Assembly (NCBI GenBank): GCA_965153455.1
Contig: OZ234493.1
Coordinates: 19,396,213 to 19,460,212 of the forward strand
Direction: 5' to 3'
Length of the DNA: 64,000 nt
Source: Sphagnum compactum
Taxonomy: Eukaryota > Bryophyta > Sphagnopsida > Sphagnales
This document shows, in pieces, positions 17,789-28,626 of the stretch. The translations under genes and the position numbers were made by a program. Under the pieces are notes generated by a model. The model had not been told where the DNA came from. It searched no databases and saw only the letters and a program-made list of their open reading frames with translations. Each line of letters opens with the position of its first letter. Positions within the stretch are counted from its first letter, which is position 1.

Positions 17789-20700
17789 AGATACTTCTCC
17801 ATTAAGTTTATAACACCTAGTACATGTCAAGGCAGAACACCCTTTGACTAGTTGAAATGCATTACCATAATTTTGCTCCATGAACATACATGCAATTTTT
17901 TCGAGTATCTTATTTAAGCTAATGTACCCAAGGGGGTCATAGTTTCCAGCTTTTAAATATTTTTTTTAAGTTTGACACATTAGTGCGAAAACCTGAATGT
18001 CTTTCAATTAGGCAAATAATTAAGTCAGTATTTTCATAGGAACTCCTCACTAGATAATCCAAATAGAACTAAAGGAAACCCTAGCTAGATAATTACTCCA
18101 TAAATTTTGTTAAAAACCAAGCTCCCAACTAATTCTACAAGAAGCTCAAAATGTGGAAATGATGGGAGTTTGCTGGAAATAAAAAAAGAAGAAGAATTGT
18201 GGGTGGGTAATGGGTACCTCTCCAATGAAAGGGAAACCAAAGGTAAAAGCAACCTCATGAGCCATAGAGATGTACATCTCCCCTCATGTTTCAGTCCTTA
18301 GAGTTTTTAGAAAAAGAGGAAAAAAAGAAGCTGCTAGGAAGAAAAGGTTAGTTTCAGCCTCCCTGGATTCTGAGTCCAAAATTGCAATGCATTGGCCTTT
18401 CGTCATGGCCTCTAGAATTACACTCAAAGCTTGCTCCTCCATACTTTGTGTCTGAATTCTAACACTCAAATCAAACCTTGGGTTTTTCTTTATTGGAGGT
18501 CCAAGAAAAAGAAGAGACAACTCTTGAAAGACAAGTTCTAGAGGTTGTTCGAGTCATGAGCTCCTCTTACATCCTTTTCTTCGCAACATTGGAGTTAAAT
18601 ATAGTCGACAAAGAAAAAAAAAACAAGATGCGATTCATGTGGGACAACAGATCGATCCGTCGATGATCAATCCTTCCCAAATGCAAATCGTCATCTTGTT
18701 CCCAAATGAAGATTACATTATTAGTAACAATGTGGAATGTCATTGTTGTTGCATCACTATAGCAAAATAATTTTAGTCTACTGGATTGATTAAAAGCTTA
18801 CACCTTCTATGGTTGTTCATGCTTGGTGCTTCCTTACCTTCCCGACCACAATGAACCAACACCCACCAGTGCACCGTGAAGGATGAATGATAAATGGTCA
18901 TGAAATAATTTTTTGTTGAGTTTCAATTCCTTGGCTAACCATGGTGGTTACCTTAGTTGTTGTTTTTTTTCCCTACCTTCCTACTAACAACCCACAAGCA
19001 GGTTGTTAATAGGTAGGTAGTAAAAACAACCTTTACATATGTATAAATAAACCATCTACTTACCTAATAGTTATTATTTTCCTATCGACCTACTTATGCA
19101 TGAGACCTATTTCCTATCACAAAATTTCTTGGCATTTATATATTTGATGGTGAGTTTCACACACCTTTTCATACCTTGGTGGTTTTGTACCACTTGGCAT
19201 TTACATTTATGAGGATTTTGCCACCTTCTTTCCATACCTTGGTGGTTTTGTAAAATTTTGCATTACATTTATGATGAGTTTGTCACCCTTTTGCATATAC
19301 ATTCTTGAGGAGTTTACCACCCTCTTTCCAATATACCATGGTGGTTTTGTAAGCCTTGGCATTTACATTTACATAGAGTACTCTAAGAAAAGTTTTAATG
19401 CATTTGGAGGGCACCTATATCGCATCAATTTCCCTCCTAAAAAATGGGAGGGATATTATGCGTACTACTCAAAAGTGGGAGGGTTATTAGACCTAAAAGT
19501 AGGCATAATATCCCTCTCACTCCTATGCCTCATGACCTATATAGATTTGGTTCATGATAAATTTTGGTTCATGTTTTATGGTAGGTAAAGCGCATGGGTG
19601 GGGGATATTCCCAAAATGTGGGGCTCGACTTGGCTATTGCTTCATCCTAGACCCCTTATTTTGAGAATGCCCCTATCTTAGGACTTTACTTACACGAGAA
19701 ACTTGGAATAGGGAAATTTGAAAGAACAAACTAAATCTAAAACTCTATCCAAACTCATCACTTTAAGATTTTTTTAAATTCTAAGAACCTTACAAAAGTG
19801 GAAAGTATCTTTCCTAATCAAATTGGGATCAACCCCAAATGGAAGAAGGCTCATTTATATTTTGAAATTTCACATTTCACTAAAAAAATTGATTGAAAAA
19901 TGCATGGAATTTTTTTGAAAGGTTATTTACATTTTCTGTCATTATGTTTTTCTTCCCAATGAAGATGTTTGGTGCATTTGTGTTTCACCCAAGGTAGATC
20001 TAAATTCGCTTCAACTTTTCCCAATACTGGTCAAAGTAATGCACCAAATTTAACAATCATCATGTGTGTCCTTTCATTTCCATCATTTACCATTTGTCAA
20101 CACGATTTGAATGTGGATGCTTTGGGGACAAAAATTGTGTCATCCATTTCTTTGCTAAAGGTTTGAAATTTAAGCTTCAAAATAAAGGATTTTGTTATTG
20201 AATATCTTGTGAGTAAAATAAGGATAAAACTACCACAATTTTACTTTGTGGATACTTCATGTGAAGGGTTAATTGATTTCACTTCTTGAATTCAACATTT
20301 GAAATGTGCATCAACAATATTTTGTTGCCCTTGTCTATATACGACATAAGGTTCAATTATGTTCACTTGGTAGTCCTCATATCCTTACTATCTATATCAC
20401 ATGAACACATTCCAACTCTCAAAATGCATTGCAACTATGTTAAAAGTGATTCAAATATATACATATCAAAATTGATCATCAACATCACCCACTTCCTTAG
20501 CTCACTCACAACCTACCCATTTTGAGATGGTAGGAGCAGCCACAAATGGATGACAAACAAAACAAAACAAAACCAAGTAAAAGAAAACACATCAAAACTT
20601 GTGGGACTGTCTGATCAACTTAGCCATAACACATGTGGCAATGGAGATGGAGCAACAACAAACAAATTGCCAAGAAGAGGGAAAACAAAAATGTTCAAAT

Positions 20701-22692
20701 GTATTGAATCTTACATCAACCCACTTCTTTAGCTTGACTAGAACCCCTTTGATAACAAAGATGGCAAGAGTAGTAATAAATGAAAGGAGGATGAAAAAAA
20801 AGCCAAAAATGTGTGGAAGCATGAGCTAACATGTTTCCCTTAGTTCAACCACTGATTCTTCTGGCAACAAAAATGATAGGAGGGGGGAAAAAAACTAAAA
20901 AAATATTGAAATTTTGTGAAAGCTTGTGCCAACTTCCTCTTTAGGTCGGCCACCTCTTCCACAATAGAACAACAATATGAACAATGACTCCATTTGAGTA
21001 AAATTGGCATACCTAGATAAAATTTTAGGTACGCTTGCATTCAATGAATTAAAAGTTATTTTTGGAAAAAAAATTTTATCATGTACCTCAAATGGCTACA
21101 TGAAAGAGTTATGGATGAATATTTAATTGTGAAAGGATCACAAGAGGTGTCAGCAAATTTGCACATAAATGTAAAGTTGCATATTATCAGTTAATTACAT
21201 CTAGTTGTGTGTTTGATTAAATCCATCACTTGGATGTTACAAAATGAAAAAGTCAATGACCAAAGAGGGATATAAAAGTTAAAATAGACACAGACACATG
21301 GAATTGACAATAGGATTATTAAATCATGGTGCTGCGAAGACAAGGGCAATGGTAGATCCTTGTTACCAAGTCATAAAACAATTTGCACTACTTGAAAAAA
21401 ATATATAAATGAAACATTACACACATCAGTGATTTCCTTGCAATAATTATGGTGTTCACCATGTTTCATGCCTGATAGTGCATCACATGCATCACATGCA
21501 TTTGTACACCTTATGTGTCATGAGCACATATTCATAACTATCGGGAAAATGATGTCATCCAAATATTGCAACACCTTCTGCCCTTGCTCAAATTTCACAT
21601 GCCCCAAAAATCATTGCATCCCAAGCAACAACATCACAGAATCTCAATCACAACATTTTGGCCACATATCAAGCAACAAACAAGAGCTGAAACCCATAAT
21701 AAGTTTTTAGCAACTAAAAGGACAATCCATAAATATGGCAAATGTCTTAGTGACCCAAACTTCTTCTGGAAAATCAGGACTACAATTTACTATAACAACT
21801 CTAAGCTCAAATGATCCCCATACCCCCACATCCAGAACACCAACCAATGGAACTCCACATTCCCCAAAGGCTAGTGTTAACAACCCTAGTAACTTTGAAA
21901 ATCCATCTTCCAATTCTTATGATTACACCCAAGTGGCCAACATATCCCCACTTCTAATCTTAAAAGGAAGAGTAACCATAATGGATAAACTAAAAGTGAA
22001 GGTGAAGAACATGTATCCTTAAGCACATGCATGCACGCTAGCCATAGGTTTACTTGCTTGTGTCATACACCAACACAACAAGGACAATATCGCAACAATG
22101 GCAGGAGTAAAGAGAAGAAAAACCCATCCATTAATGAGATGATTTCAATCACCATCCACTAGCCAATCATTGATCATGACAATTGATCAACGATTAAAGT
22201 CCCCTGAGGCTTTAAATTGATGTCCAACAAATAATTCATTTCTTCACTAAGAGTATCTAGATCCATGCCTAGCCCCAAACCCTTGAAAGAGACACAATTT
22301 TGTCAACTTGTAGATGAGTTTCCTAATGCTAGAGTTCCCTGAAACGTATATAACCTAGTGGAGCTAAAACATTAACAAATGCATGATTGTTTCAAGACCT
22401 CCTACCACCTATACTGAAACTACTTCATTTTTAGCAAATGAATTATTATCAATAGCCCTTATTATATGTGGTCAACCTATTTTTTTTCAAGAGATGACAT
22501 GAACACACAACATGAGGAATGTTCCATTTATCAATATTTGTGTAATAGGAGATAGACAACAAAAAGGAAAGACAATAATAACTCACAATTTGTGTAGGAA
22601 TGCCAACCTTCAGAAGACTTTTAGTACAATGTAGTAATAAGCCAAAAATTAAACCACAAAAAATGAAAACCTTCCACAACTATAAGTTGTCT
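17789..22692. other. Intergenic with minor repeats
   Basis: No gene is recognised. It contains three to four degenerate copies of a cctTGGTGGTTTTGTA-type unit at 19130-19375. A short inverted pair (GAGGGATATTATGC and its complement) lies at about 19449-19515. The frames at 18107-18666 are short, overlap on both strands and match nothing I know. The stretch 21641-21667 reappears at the duplication junction near 41.5 kb. Confidence 0.5.
19130..19375 (+). repeat. Degenerate tandem repeat, ~65 bp unit
   Basis: Three clear and one damaged copies of a unit built from TTGGCATTTACATTTATGA, a pyrimidine-rich middle and CCTTGGTGGTTTTGTA. The short frame 19271-19588 overlaps it and is not considered a gene. 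Confidence 0.55.
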
Positions 22693-23429
22693 TGTGACCG
22701 AACAACGGGTCACTGGTTTTCTTTTTGCTTCTTGCCGGTGAGAGGATGCGAACTGAGACGAGGATCAGACTCGCCGCCTCATTCATGAGTGGCGGCGGAT
22801 CATGATCAATTTCGGAATTCGGATGGCTAGGGTATGCATGGGCTGCATGGCAAGAGCTGTCTAGAGGATGGCGCTTCATGAATTCCAGTGCGGCGCTGCA
22901 TTCATGAGGGAGGATGGGCGCGAGTAAGATAGCTTGGGGATGAAGCCAAGCGAGGCAGCTAAGTAGAGAGGATAGTGAGTGTTGGGAAGACAGTTAGGTG
23001 ATGGGACAGAAGTTCTGTGAGGAGGTTAGGCTGATTGTTGTTTTTCTCTTCCGCTGCGATTTGCAATCGGCCAGACCCTGGCTTCTGTCATGGTGATGCT
23101 CGGTTAGCACCACAGAGCTGGTAGATTTTGGTAGTAAGAGGGATGTGGGCGCTTGCGCTGTCGAGGAAGCTGTAAATATCAAAGTGTGAATGAGGAATTG
23201 CGTTGTTTCTTTCATGCCTCTGTTGCTTTGTGTGAGTGGACAGTTCAGTCGAATGAGTCCTGCATTCATGTTGTGGTGCGATTCGATCAGAAGTTGAGCA
23301 GGCAGAGACTCAGTGTCTGGAGTTTGTGTTGTGTTTGTGTGCATCTCAGTCGATCTGTGGTTTCGATCGGATGTGCTCCTGCTAGGGCAAAGAGAGGGAT
23401 CCGATTGTCTTCTGGGTCTCCTCCTTTTT
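22693..23429 (+). repeat. Left LTR (737 bp)
   Basis: It starts TGTGACCG and ends ...CCTCCTTTTT directly before the primer-binding site. The expected terminal CA is absent in both LTRs. It should contain the promoter. Small frames inside (22994-23344 minus, 23153-23473 plus) recur in the right LTR and are not genes. Confidence 0.9.
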
Positions 23430-23443
23430 GGTATCAGAGCATG
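23429..23443 (+). promoter_or_regulatory. Primer-binding site, tRNA-Met type
   Basis: TGGTATCAGAGCATG directly follows the left LTR. This is the usual plant LTR-element site complementary to the 3' end of initiator tRNA-Met, where minus-strand synthesis starts. Confidence 0.85.
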
Positions 23444-23506
23444 GTTGCGTTGTCTGAGAGATCGGTGATATAGATAGATGTCTGAAGAGGATGAACTTTA
23501 GAAGTC

Positions 23507-24164
23507 ATGTCTTCTACTAGCGGTGAGGAAGTTCCCATAGAAGCATTGACACAGGGGGATCGTGAGCTGAATCTCGTTAGTAGATTTGATTTCTATACTG
23601 TGCAGAACGGCCCTCAAAGAGGAGCGGCAATTCTACGATTTTTAGGATTTGGTGTTGTGAGGTTAGTGGGGATAGATCCCGACGCAGCTAAAGTAGGGGA
23701 CATCGCTGTTGAAATAGTTCACAGTGGGTTCTACACAAGAGCCATAGTTTCGTTGAAGGTCACTAATGGAGCAGGAGCCTGGGCTCACACATCAGAGCTG
23801 CAGGAGCACTGCTACTACACTTCCTACCTTGCGTAGGATCGCTCCTGCGTTTTCAAAGAGACAAGAGGCGATTCCAAGACTTGGGGACATCTGGGTGCCA
23901 AAGTCTGCAATATCACCGAATCATTTTGTGCGACTGTTCATACCCGGGATAGAGGACCTGTTTCAGGAGGGAGATCGAGTGATTCGAGTGGAGCATAGCG
24001 GCTCCAGATCACGTCTCATTGGCTGGAGAGTTTGGCGTACCAAGGAAGGAGAGTGGAAGTTTCAGCAAGAGTCGACTGATGAACAGAAATTTTCCACTGT
24101 TCCAGCTGTCTTTCCACCATTGAAGCCCATCCATGAAGGAGTGCAGGCTGAATTTGATGGGTGA
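23507..24164 (+). pseudogene. Extra ORF between primer site and gag, frameshifted
   Basis: An ATG at 23507 opens a frame of 109 residues ending at 23836. A second frame (from about 23827 to 24164) continues with similar composition, including L-G-D-I-W-V-P-K-S and R-V-E-H-S-G-S-R-S-R-L. Together they would be a protein of roughly 215 residues split by one frameshift near 23830. Ty3/gypsy elements normally start with gag, so a separate leader ORF of this size is unusual. I do not recognise a domain. The codon texture and length suggest that it was once coding. Confidence 0.5.
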
Positions 24165-24426
24165 CTCAGACGGATGTCGTTTTTGTTTCAAAAGCTAGAA
24201 CTGAATTACCAGAGATAAAATTCTGGTTTGATTTTTGCATCTGTTTTCTTCTGTTTTTGAAGTGCTGAGTGTAAGGAAGCTCATTCAGATTTTTGGTGTC
24301 CAGTTTGACGTCTGTTGTTGAAAGTCAGAGTCAAGCAACTTTTGAAGTGTGTACATTGTGATCTCAGGACTTTGTAGTCTGAAGGCGGTTTTGCAATTTT
24401 CTCTGTCTTCATTATACATCTGCAGA

Positions 24427-26121
24427 ATGACTAGTCCACAGGGCATGGACGAATTGTTCTGGGGACGAGAACACGAAGACGTCAGTGATTGGGTTGAAAG
24501 GCTCACCATGGCCGCTGAGGTGCGAGACCTCAATGCGGACAAGCTTTTTAAAATTGCAAAGCTCAACTTGAGAGGACGGGCCCGTGAATGGCTCAGGAGG
24601 CTCCAACCAGCTCCGGCTGATTGGACTGAGTTGCGGACCTTGATTTTGCAAAAGTATGGCAATGTTGACGATGATGACATCCGGGCAAAGCTTGATGCCA
24701 TCAAGCAGGAACCCAGAGAACGGGTTCAGAGGTATTTCGAACGGTTGGACAGATTTTTCCGGAAAGGCAGAATATCAGATGCCGAGCAAAGAAGGAGGTT
24801 TCTGGCCAAGTTGAGGCCTGAGATTCGAAAATTGTGCGTTGTAAGAATTTTTGCTGATATAAAGGAATTGTTGGGTGCAGCCAATGAAGTGGAGCGAGTG
24901 CTAGGTGAGCTTGGAGAGACTCCATTCGAGCCTCTCAAAGAGGAACAGGAAGAAAGAGTAGCTGAAACGTCTATGGAACATCAGGTTGCCACTTTGAATG
25001 ATACACTGATCAACTTTTTCAAGGGAGGTGTGCCGAACTCTACACCATCTTCTTCTTCTGCCCAGTTTAGAGAATGTCAAGTCTGCAAGGGGAAGGACCA
25101 TATAGCCACGTCGTGTCCAAGGCTGAATGAGCCACGGCCAAAATGTGCCAAATGTGGTATGCTGCATAGGACCGAAAATTGTGGTATAAAATGTTCTTTA
25201 TGTTCAGGTCTTGGGCACTCTGAGGACAGGTGCTGGAAGAAATCTAAAGACGGAAAATCACATTCTGGAGCGGCCAATTTCCTTGAGGTATTATTGAATG
25301 ATGAGGCAGCAACGTTGCAGCAGCTCAATGAATTGTGTGGAAATGAGAATGTATTCTCACACACTCGCATACCCAGGCGAAGACATCCGGTTGAACTGCC
25401 AACAACTGGTGTTGCACCACAGAATGAGGTGGCAGAAGACAACAGTGGGGTGAATCGGGAGAATGCCGTCAGATCAAAGATTCTTTCCCATTTCATAAAG
25501 GGGAAGGTCTCCCTGACACCAATGGAGTCGGTGATGATGATACCAGGCGAATTGGAGCAACTGGAGAATTTAGTGAAAGTTGCTAGAAGGAGGAAGGATT
25601 TGGAAGTTGAGAGTACTCAGGTGTCAATGGTGTCTGCTGCTCCGACCCTGAGGAGGATTTGTGTCAATAAGACTCACAGGAGCAAAACATTACATTTATC
25701 TGTTGAGATAAATGGCTACCTGATCGAGGGACTCGTGGACACTCGTGCGTCCATGTCTGTCATGGCCGCTGCAGTGGTCAGAGAAATGGGTATGATGCAT
25801 CTGGTCTCTGGATCAGAAACCTACAAGACTGCATCTGGCATTGTTACACAAGCTATGGGAAGGATCGATGAAGTATCGATCAAGACTGGAGGGGTACAAT
25901 GTCTTATGACGTTTATGGTGGTGGATACTGATAGCTACGATGTGCTGCTAGGACTTGATTTTCTAATCAAGATAGGAGCAATCGTTGATGTAGAACGTGG
26001 ATTGATTCAGGTGAGGCATGGTCCGGGGGCGGATGTTGAGGTACTACCTCTGACCATGGTGAACATGTTGCAGGCAGTGAGTCCAGAAGGCTTGAAGCCA
26101 ATGGATCTACAAGCTACCTAG
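24427..26121 (+). CDS. gag: Gag-protease of the Ty3/gypsy element
   Basis: It encodes 564 residues from the ATG at 24427. The frame is open further 5', but only from a GTG. The N-terminal half is a retrotransposon Gag capsid domain (R-A-R-E-W-L-R-R-L and R-V-Q-R-Y-F-E-R-L motifs). Three zinc knuckles follow at about residues 217-270: C-x2-C-x4-H-x4-C, a variant with x3, then another x4. An aspartic protease fold starts near residue 425. At its active site the sequence reads D-T-R-A-S, where the family has D-T/S-G, so the catalytic Gly is replaced by Arg and activity is doubtful. The later D-V-L-L-G-L-D-F motif is normal. A TAG stop ends the frame at 26119-26121. Confidence 0.88.
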   Translation: MTSPQGMDELFWGREHEDVSDWVERLTMAAEVRDLNADKLFKIAKLNLRGRAREWLRRLQPAPADWTELRTLILQKYGNVDDDDIRAKLDAIKQEPRERVQRYFERLDRFFRKGRISDAEQRRRFLAKLRPEIRKLCVVRIFADIKELLGAANEVERVLGELGETPFEPLKEEQEERVAETSMEHQVATLNDTLINFFKGGVPNSTPSSSSAQFRECQVCKGKDHIATSCPRLNEPRPKCAKCGMLHRTENCGIKCSLCSGLGHSEDRCWKKSKDGKSHSGAANFLEVLLNDEAATLQQLNELCGNENVFSHTRIPRRRHPVELPTTGVAPQNEVAEDNSGVNRENAVRSKILSHFIKGKVSLTPMESVMMIPGELEQLENLVKVARRRKDLEVESTQVSMVSAAPTLRRICVNKTHRSKTLHLSVEINGYLIEGLVDTRASMSVMAAAVVREMGMMHLVSGSETYKTASGIVTQAMGRIDEVSIKTGGVQCLMTFMVVDTDSYDVLLGLDFLIKIGAIVDVERGLIQVRHGPGADVEVLPLTMVNMLQAVSPEGLKPMDLQAT

Positions 26122-28626
26122 AGATCTGACCTGGTCGTGGAGCGCCCGCGTATCAATACCGAAGTAAGGGACCAACGGCCAGCGATACGAATGTCAGAAT
26201 CGGACTCTGATACGTCTGAGAACTCTGAAGAGGAGCATCAACTGCAGGAACCGATCTGTGATGAGTCAGAATTCGAGGACACGAAACTTGAACAGCTGGT
26301 CATGAGGGAGGGACCTCAGCAGATACTACAGCTGACTTTGCAGGAACAAACAGACCGCCTCATGAAGGAGGAAGCGGGAGATTCGGATGATTATGCCGAC
26401 TGGATCAAATGGGTAGCTGATGTAGAACGAAAGATGCAAGCACCCTCTGGTTCGGCCGATGTGGAGGCTCCTGCATTATTGCAAGTTCGCCGATTGAATG
26501 ATACTGCTTCTTGCAGGAAGCTAGAAGACCAAATCACTACCACAGACGAGTCTGGTGTGAATTCCAGGTGGAATGACATATGTCAGAAGATCAGGATAGA
26601 TCCAGGCCTGGACGAACTAAAGAGGCCATTGCTGTGGAAGGTGTTAGAGGGATATCAGGATGTGTTTGTTTGGAACAAGGGTGAGCTCGGGTGCTGTACG
26701 GTCGGGGAACACTCCATCGACACGCAGGGATTTGTGCCATGTAGAGCGACCCCCGAACGACTGTCTTATTGGGAAGAAGCCGAAGTGAAGCGCCAGATTG
26801 ACGTATTGGTGGATCTGGGCAAAATGAGGCCCAGCAACTCAGAATACGCATGTCGAGTGACCCTGCCTGTGAAGAAGGACGGAAGCATGAGATTTTGTGG
26901 GGACTACAGACCACTCAATCTACAGACCCGGAGAGATTCATTCCCGATGCCTTTAGTTGAGGATGTGATATCCCAATTAGGAAGGTCGAATTGGTTCAGT
27001 GCGTTAGACTTGCAATTGGGATTTTGGCAAATTCGCATGGCCCCAGACGACGTGAAGAAGACAGCGCTGATCACCAAAACCGGTCTATATGACTGGACTA
27101 TTATGCCTTTTGGTCTTAAGAATGCAACAAGCACATTCACCAGGACGATGTCACTGGTTTTCAAAGATCTGGGGGATAAGTTTCTGAAGGTGTTTGTGGA
27201 CGACCTTAATGTCCACAGCGAATGTTGGGAGGACCATCTCCGACACCTAGATGCTGTGCTTTCCAAACTAAGGGAAGTAAACCTGAAACTCAATCCAGGC
27301 AAATGCTGTTTTGCTGCCAGGAGCATTACTTTTCTAGGACATGTGGTCAGCTGTGAAGGGACTAGACCAGACCCAAGTAAAATTACTGCTGTGATCCATT
27401 TTCCAGTACCAAAGACGGTCACGAACGTGAGGTCTTTCCTGGGATTGACTGGATACTACAGAAATTATATCCGTGGATACTCTCGGATGGCTGTTCCCTT
27501 GTTTGAATTGACAAGGAAAGAGGCTGATTTTGTGTGGGATCTGGGTTGTCAGAATGCCTTTGAAGCCCTGAAGGGAGCGCTTGTGGCTGCTCCTGTGCTC
27601 ACTCGACCAGACTTCAAGAGGCCATTTTGCCTCGATGTAGATTGGTCACCGAAGGGTGTCGGTGCCATTCTATCCCAAAGAGAAGGCAGGATGGAGAGAG
27701 TTATCGCATACGCCAGCAAAGGTCTGACGATTGTGCAAAAGAAATTCCATCCCATGGAAGGGGAGTGTTATGCACTAATTTGGGGCATCATGCATTTCAG
27801 GCAGTACCTCCACCGGACACACTTCACTCTGAGGACCGATCACAAGCCACTTGAATGGCTTGCAACGGTCTCTGATGCGAATGGAAGGAGGGGACGCTGG
27901 ATTGACCTGCTGCAGGATTTCAGCTTCAAAATTCTGCATCGACCAGGGATGAAACACACTAATGTGGATGCGCTGAGCCGGAACCCAGTCGGGGAGGCCA
28001 AGGATGATGACGATTTTTGTGAAGAGATCCGAGATATTAATAGTGGGCAAGGCAACTCTGTTGCCATGACTGAAATTGTGTTCTCTACCCAGATTGGCAG
28101 GCAGTCGGAATGGCTTGGTCTGCGGAGACAATCAGGAGGGACGAAGCAGCACGACAGATGCTGTTTTGGCATCAACCACTGGAGATGGTCAGAGCCACAT
28201 CACTTGTGCATGCTGGAAGTGCAGACGGATGAGGAAGCTGATTCACCTGAGGAGGGATCCGAAGCTGCTAGAAATGAAATCCGAGACTCGGAATTCTCCA
28301 GAGACAAGCAGACCATGTGGAAAGGTGGAACCAGGTACTATGACAGGAAGCAGCAGCTTGAGCTAGTGCTAGCTGCCCAAGGGTTGTGGAATGATAATGC
28401 ACCCAAGGCCAGTAATGCGAGGTCAGAGGATGAAGGAGCATGTGTCGATAATTCAAGTCAAACTGACATCTGGGAAGATGCGGTCTGTATGGAATGGCTG
28501 AAGAACGGGTTTATCTCTGAAGAAGTTAATCTTCAGGAAAGTAAGAGAGTAAAAAAAAAGGGCAAAGTAATACTGCTGGAAGAATGGGAAACTCTACTTC
28601 AAAGAATTGTATGTACCCAAACCTGA
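26122..28626 (+). CDS. pol: Reverse transcriptase-RNase H (pol part 1)
   Basis: It lies in the same frame as gag, directly after the TAG stop. The first in-frame GTG is 26137, giving 829 residues from there. The reverse transcriptase spans about residues 205-390, with R-F-C-G-D-Y-R-P-L-N and the catalytic box F-V-D-D near residue 351 (the Y-x-D-D equivalent). RNase H covers about 495-610, with acidic residues in L-D-V-D-W-S, E-G-E-C-Y-A-L, L-R-T-D-H-K-P-L and V-D-A-L-S-R. The last 200 residues are a linker without a recognised domain, ending at 28626. The integrase continues in another frame. Normally one polyprotein would cover all of this. Confidence 0.88.
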   Translation, partial: RSDLVVERPRINTEVRDQRPAIRMSESDSDTSENSEEEHQLQEPICDESEFEDTKLEQLVMREGPQQILQLTLQEQTDRLMKEEAGDSDDYADWIKWVADVERKMQAPSGSADVEAPALLQVRRLNDTASCRKLEDQITTTDESGVNSRWNDICQKIRIDPGLDELKRPLLWKVLEGYQDVFVWNKGELGCCTVGEHSIDTQGFVPCRATPERLSYWEEAEVKRQIDVLVDLGKMRPSNSEYACRVTLPVKKDGSMRFCGDYRPLNLQTRRDSFPMPLVEDVISQLGRSNWFSALDLQLGFWQIRMAPDDVKKTALITKTGLYDWTIMPFGLKNATSTFTRTMSLVFKDLGDKFLKVFVDDLNVHSECWEDHLRHLDAVLSKLREVNLKLNPGKCCFAARSITFLGHVVSCEGTRPDPSKITAVIHFPVPKTVTNVRSFLGLTGYYRNYIRGYSRMAVPLFELTRKEADFVWDLGCQNAFEALKGALVAAPVLTRPDFKRPFCLDVDWSPKGVGAILSQREGRMERVIAYASKGLTIVQKKFHPMEGECYALIWGIMHFRQYLHRTHFTLRTDHKPLEWLATVSDANGRRGRWIDLLQDFSFKILHRPGMKHTNVDALSRNPVGEAKDDDDFCEEIRDINSGQGNSVAMTEIVFSTQIGRQSEWLGLRRQSGGTKQHDRCCFGINHWRWSEPHHLCMLEVQTDEEADSPEEGSEAARNEIRDSEFSRDKQTMWKGGTRYYDRKQQLELVLAAQGLWNDNAPKASNARSEDEGACVDNSSQTDIWEDAVCMEWLKNGFISEEVNLQESKRVKKKGKVILLEEWETLLQRIVCTQT

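Noticed and set aside
18107-18666. Possible small gene from three overlapping frames
   Set aside because: The frames lie on both strands, all are under 80 codons, and there is no domain, splice support or conserved partner in the window.
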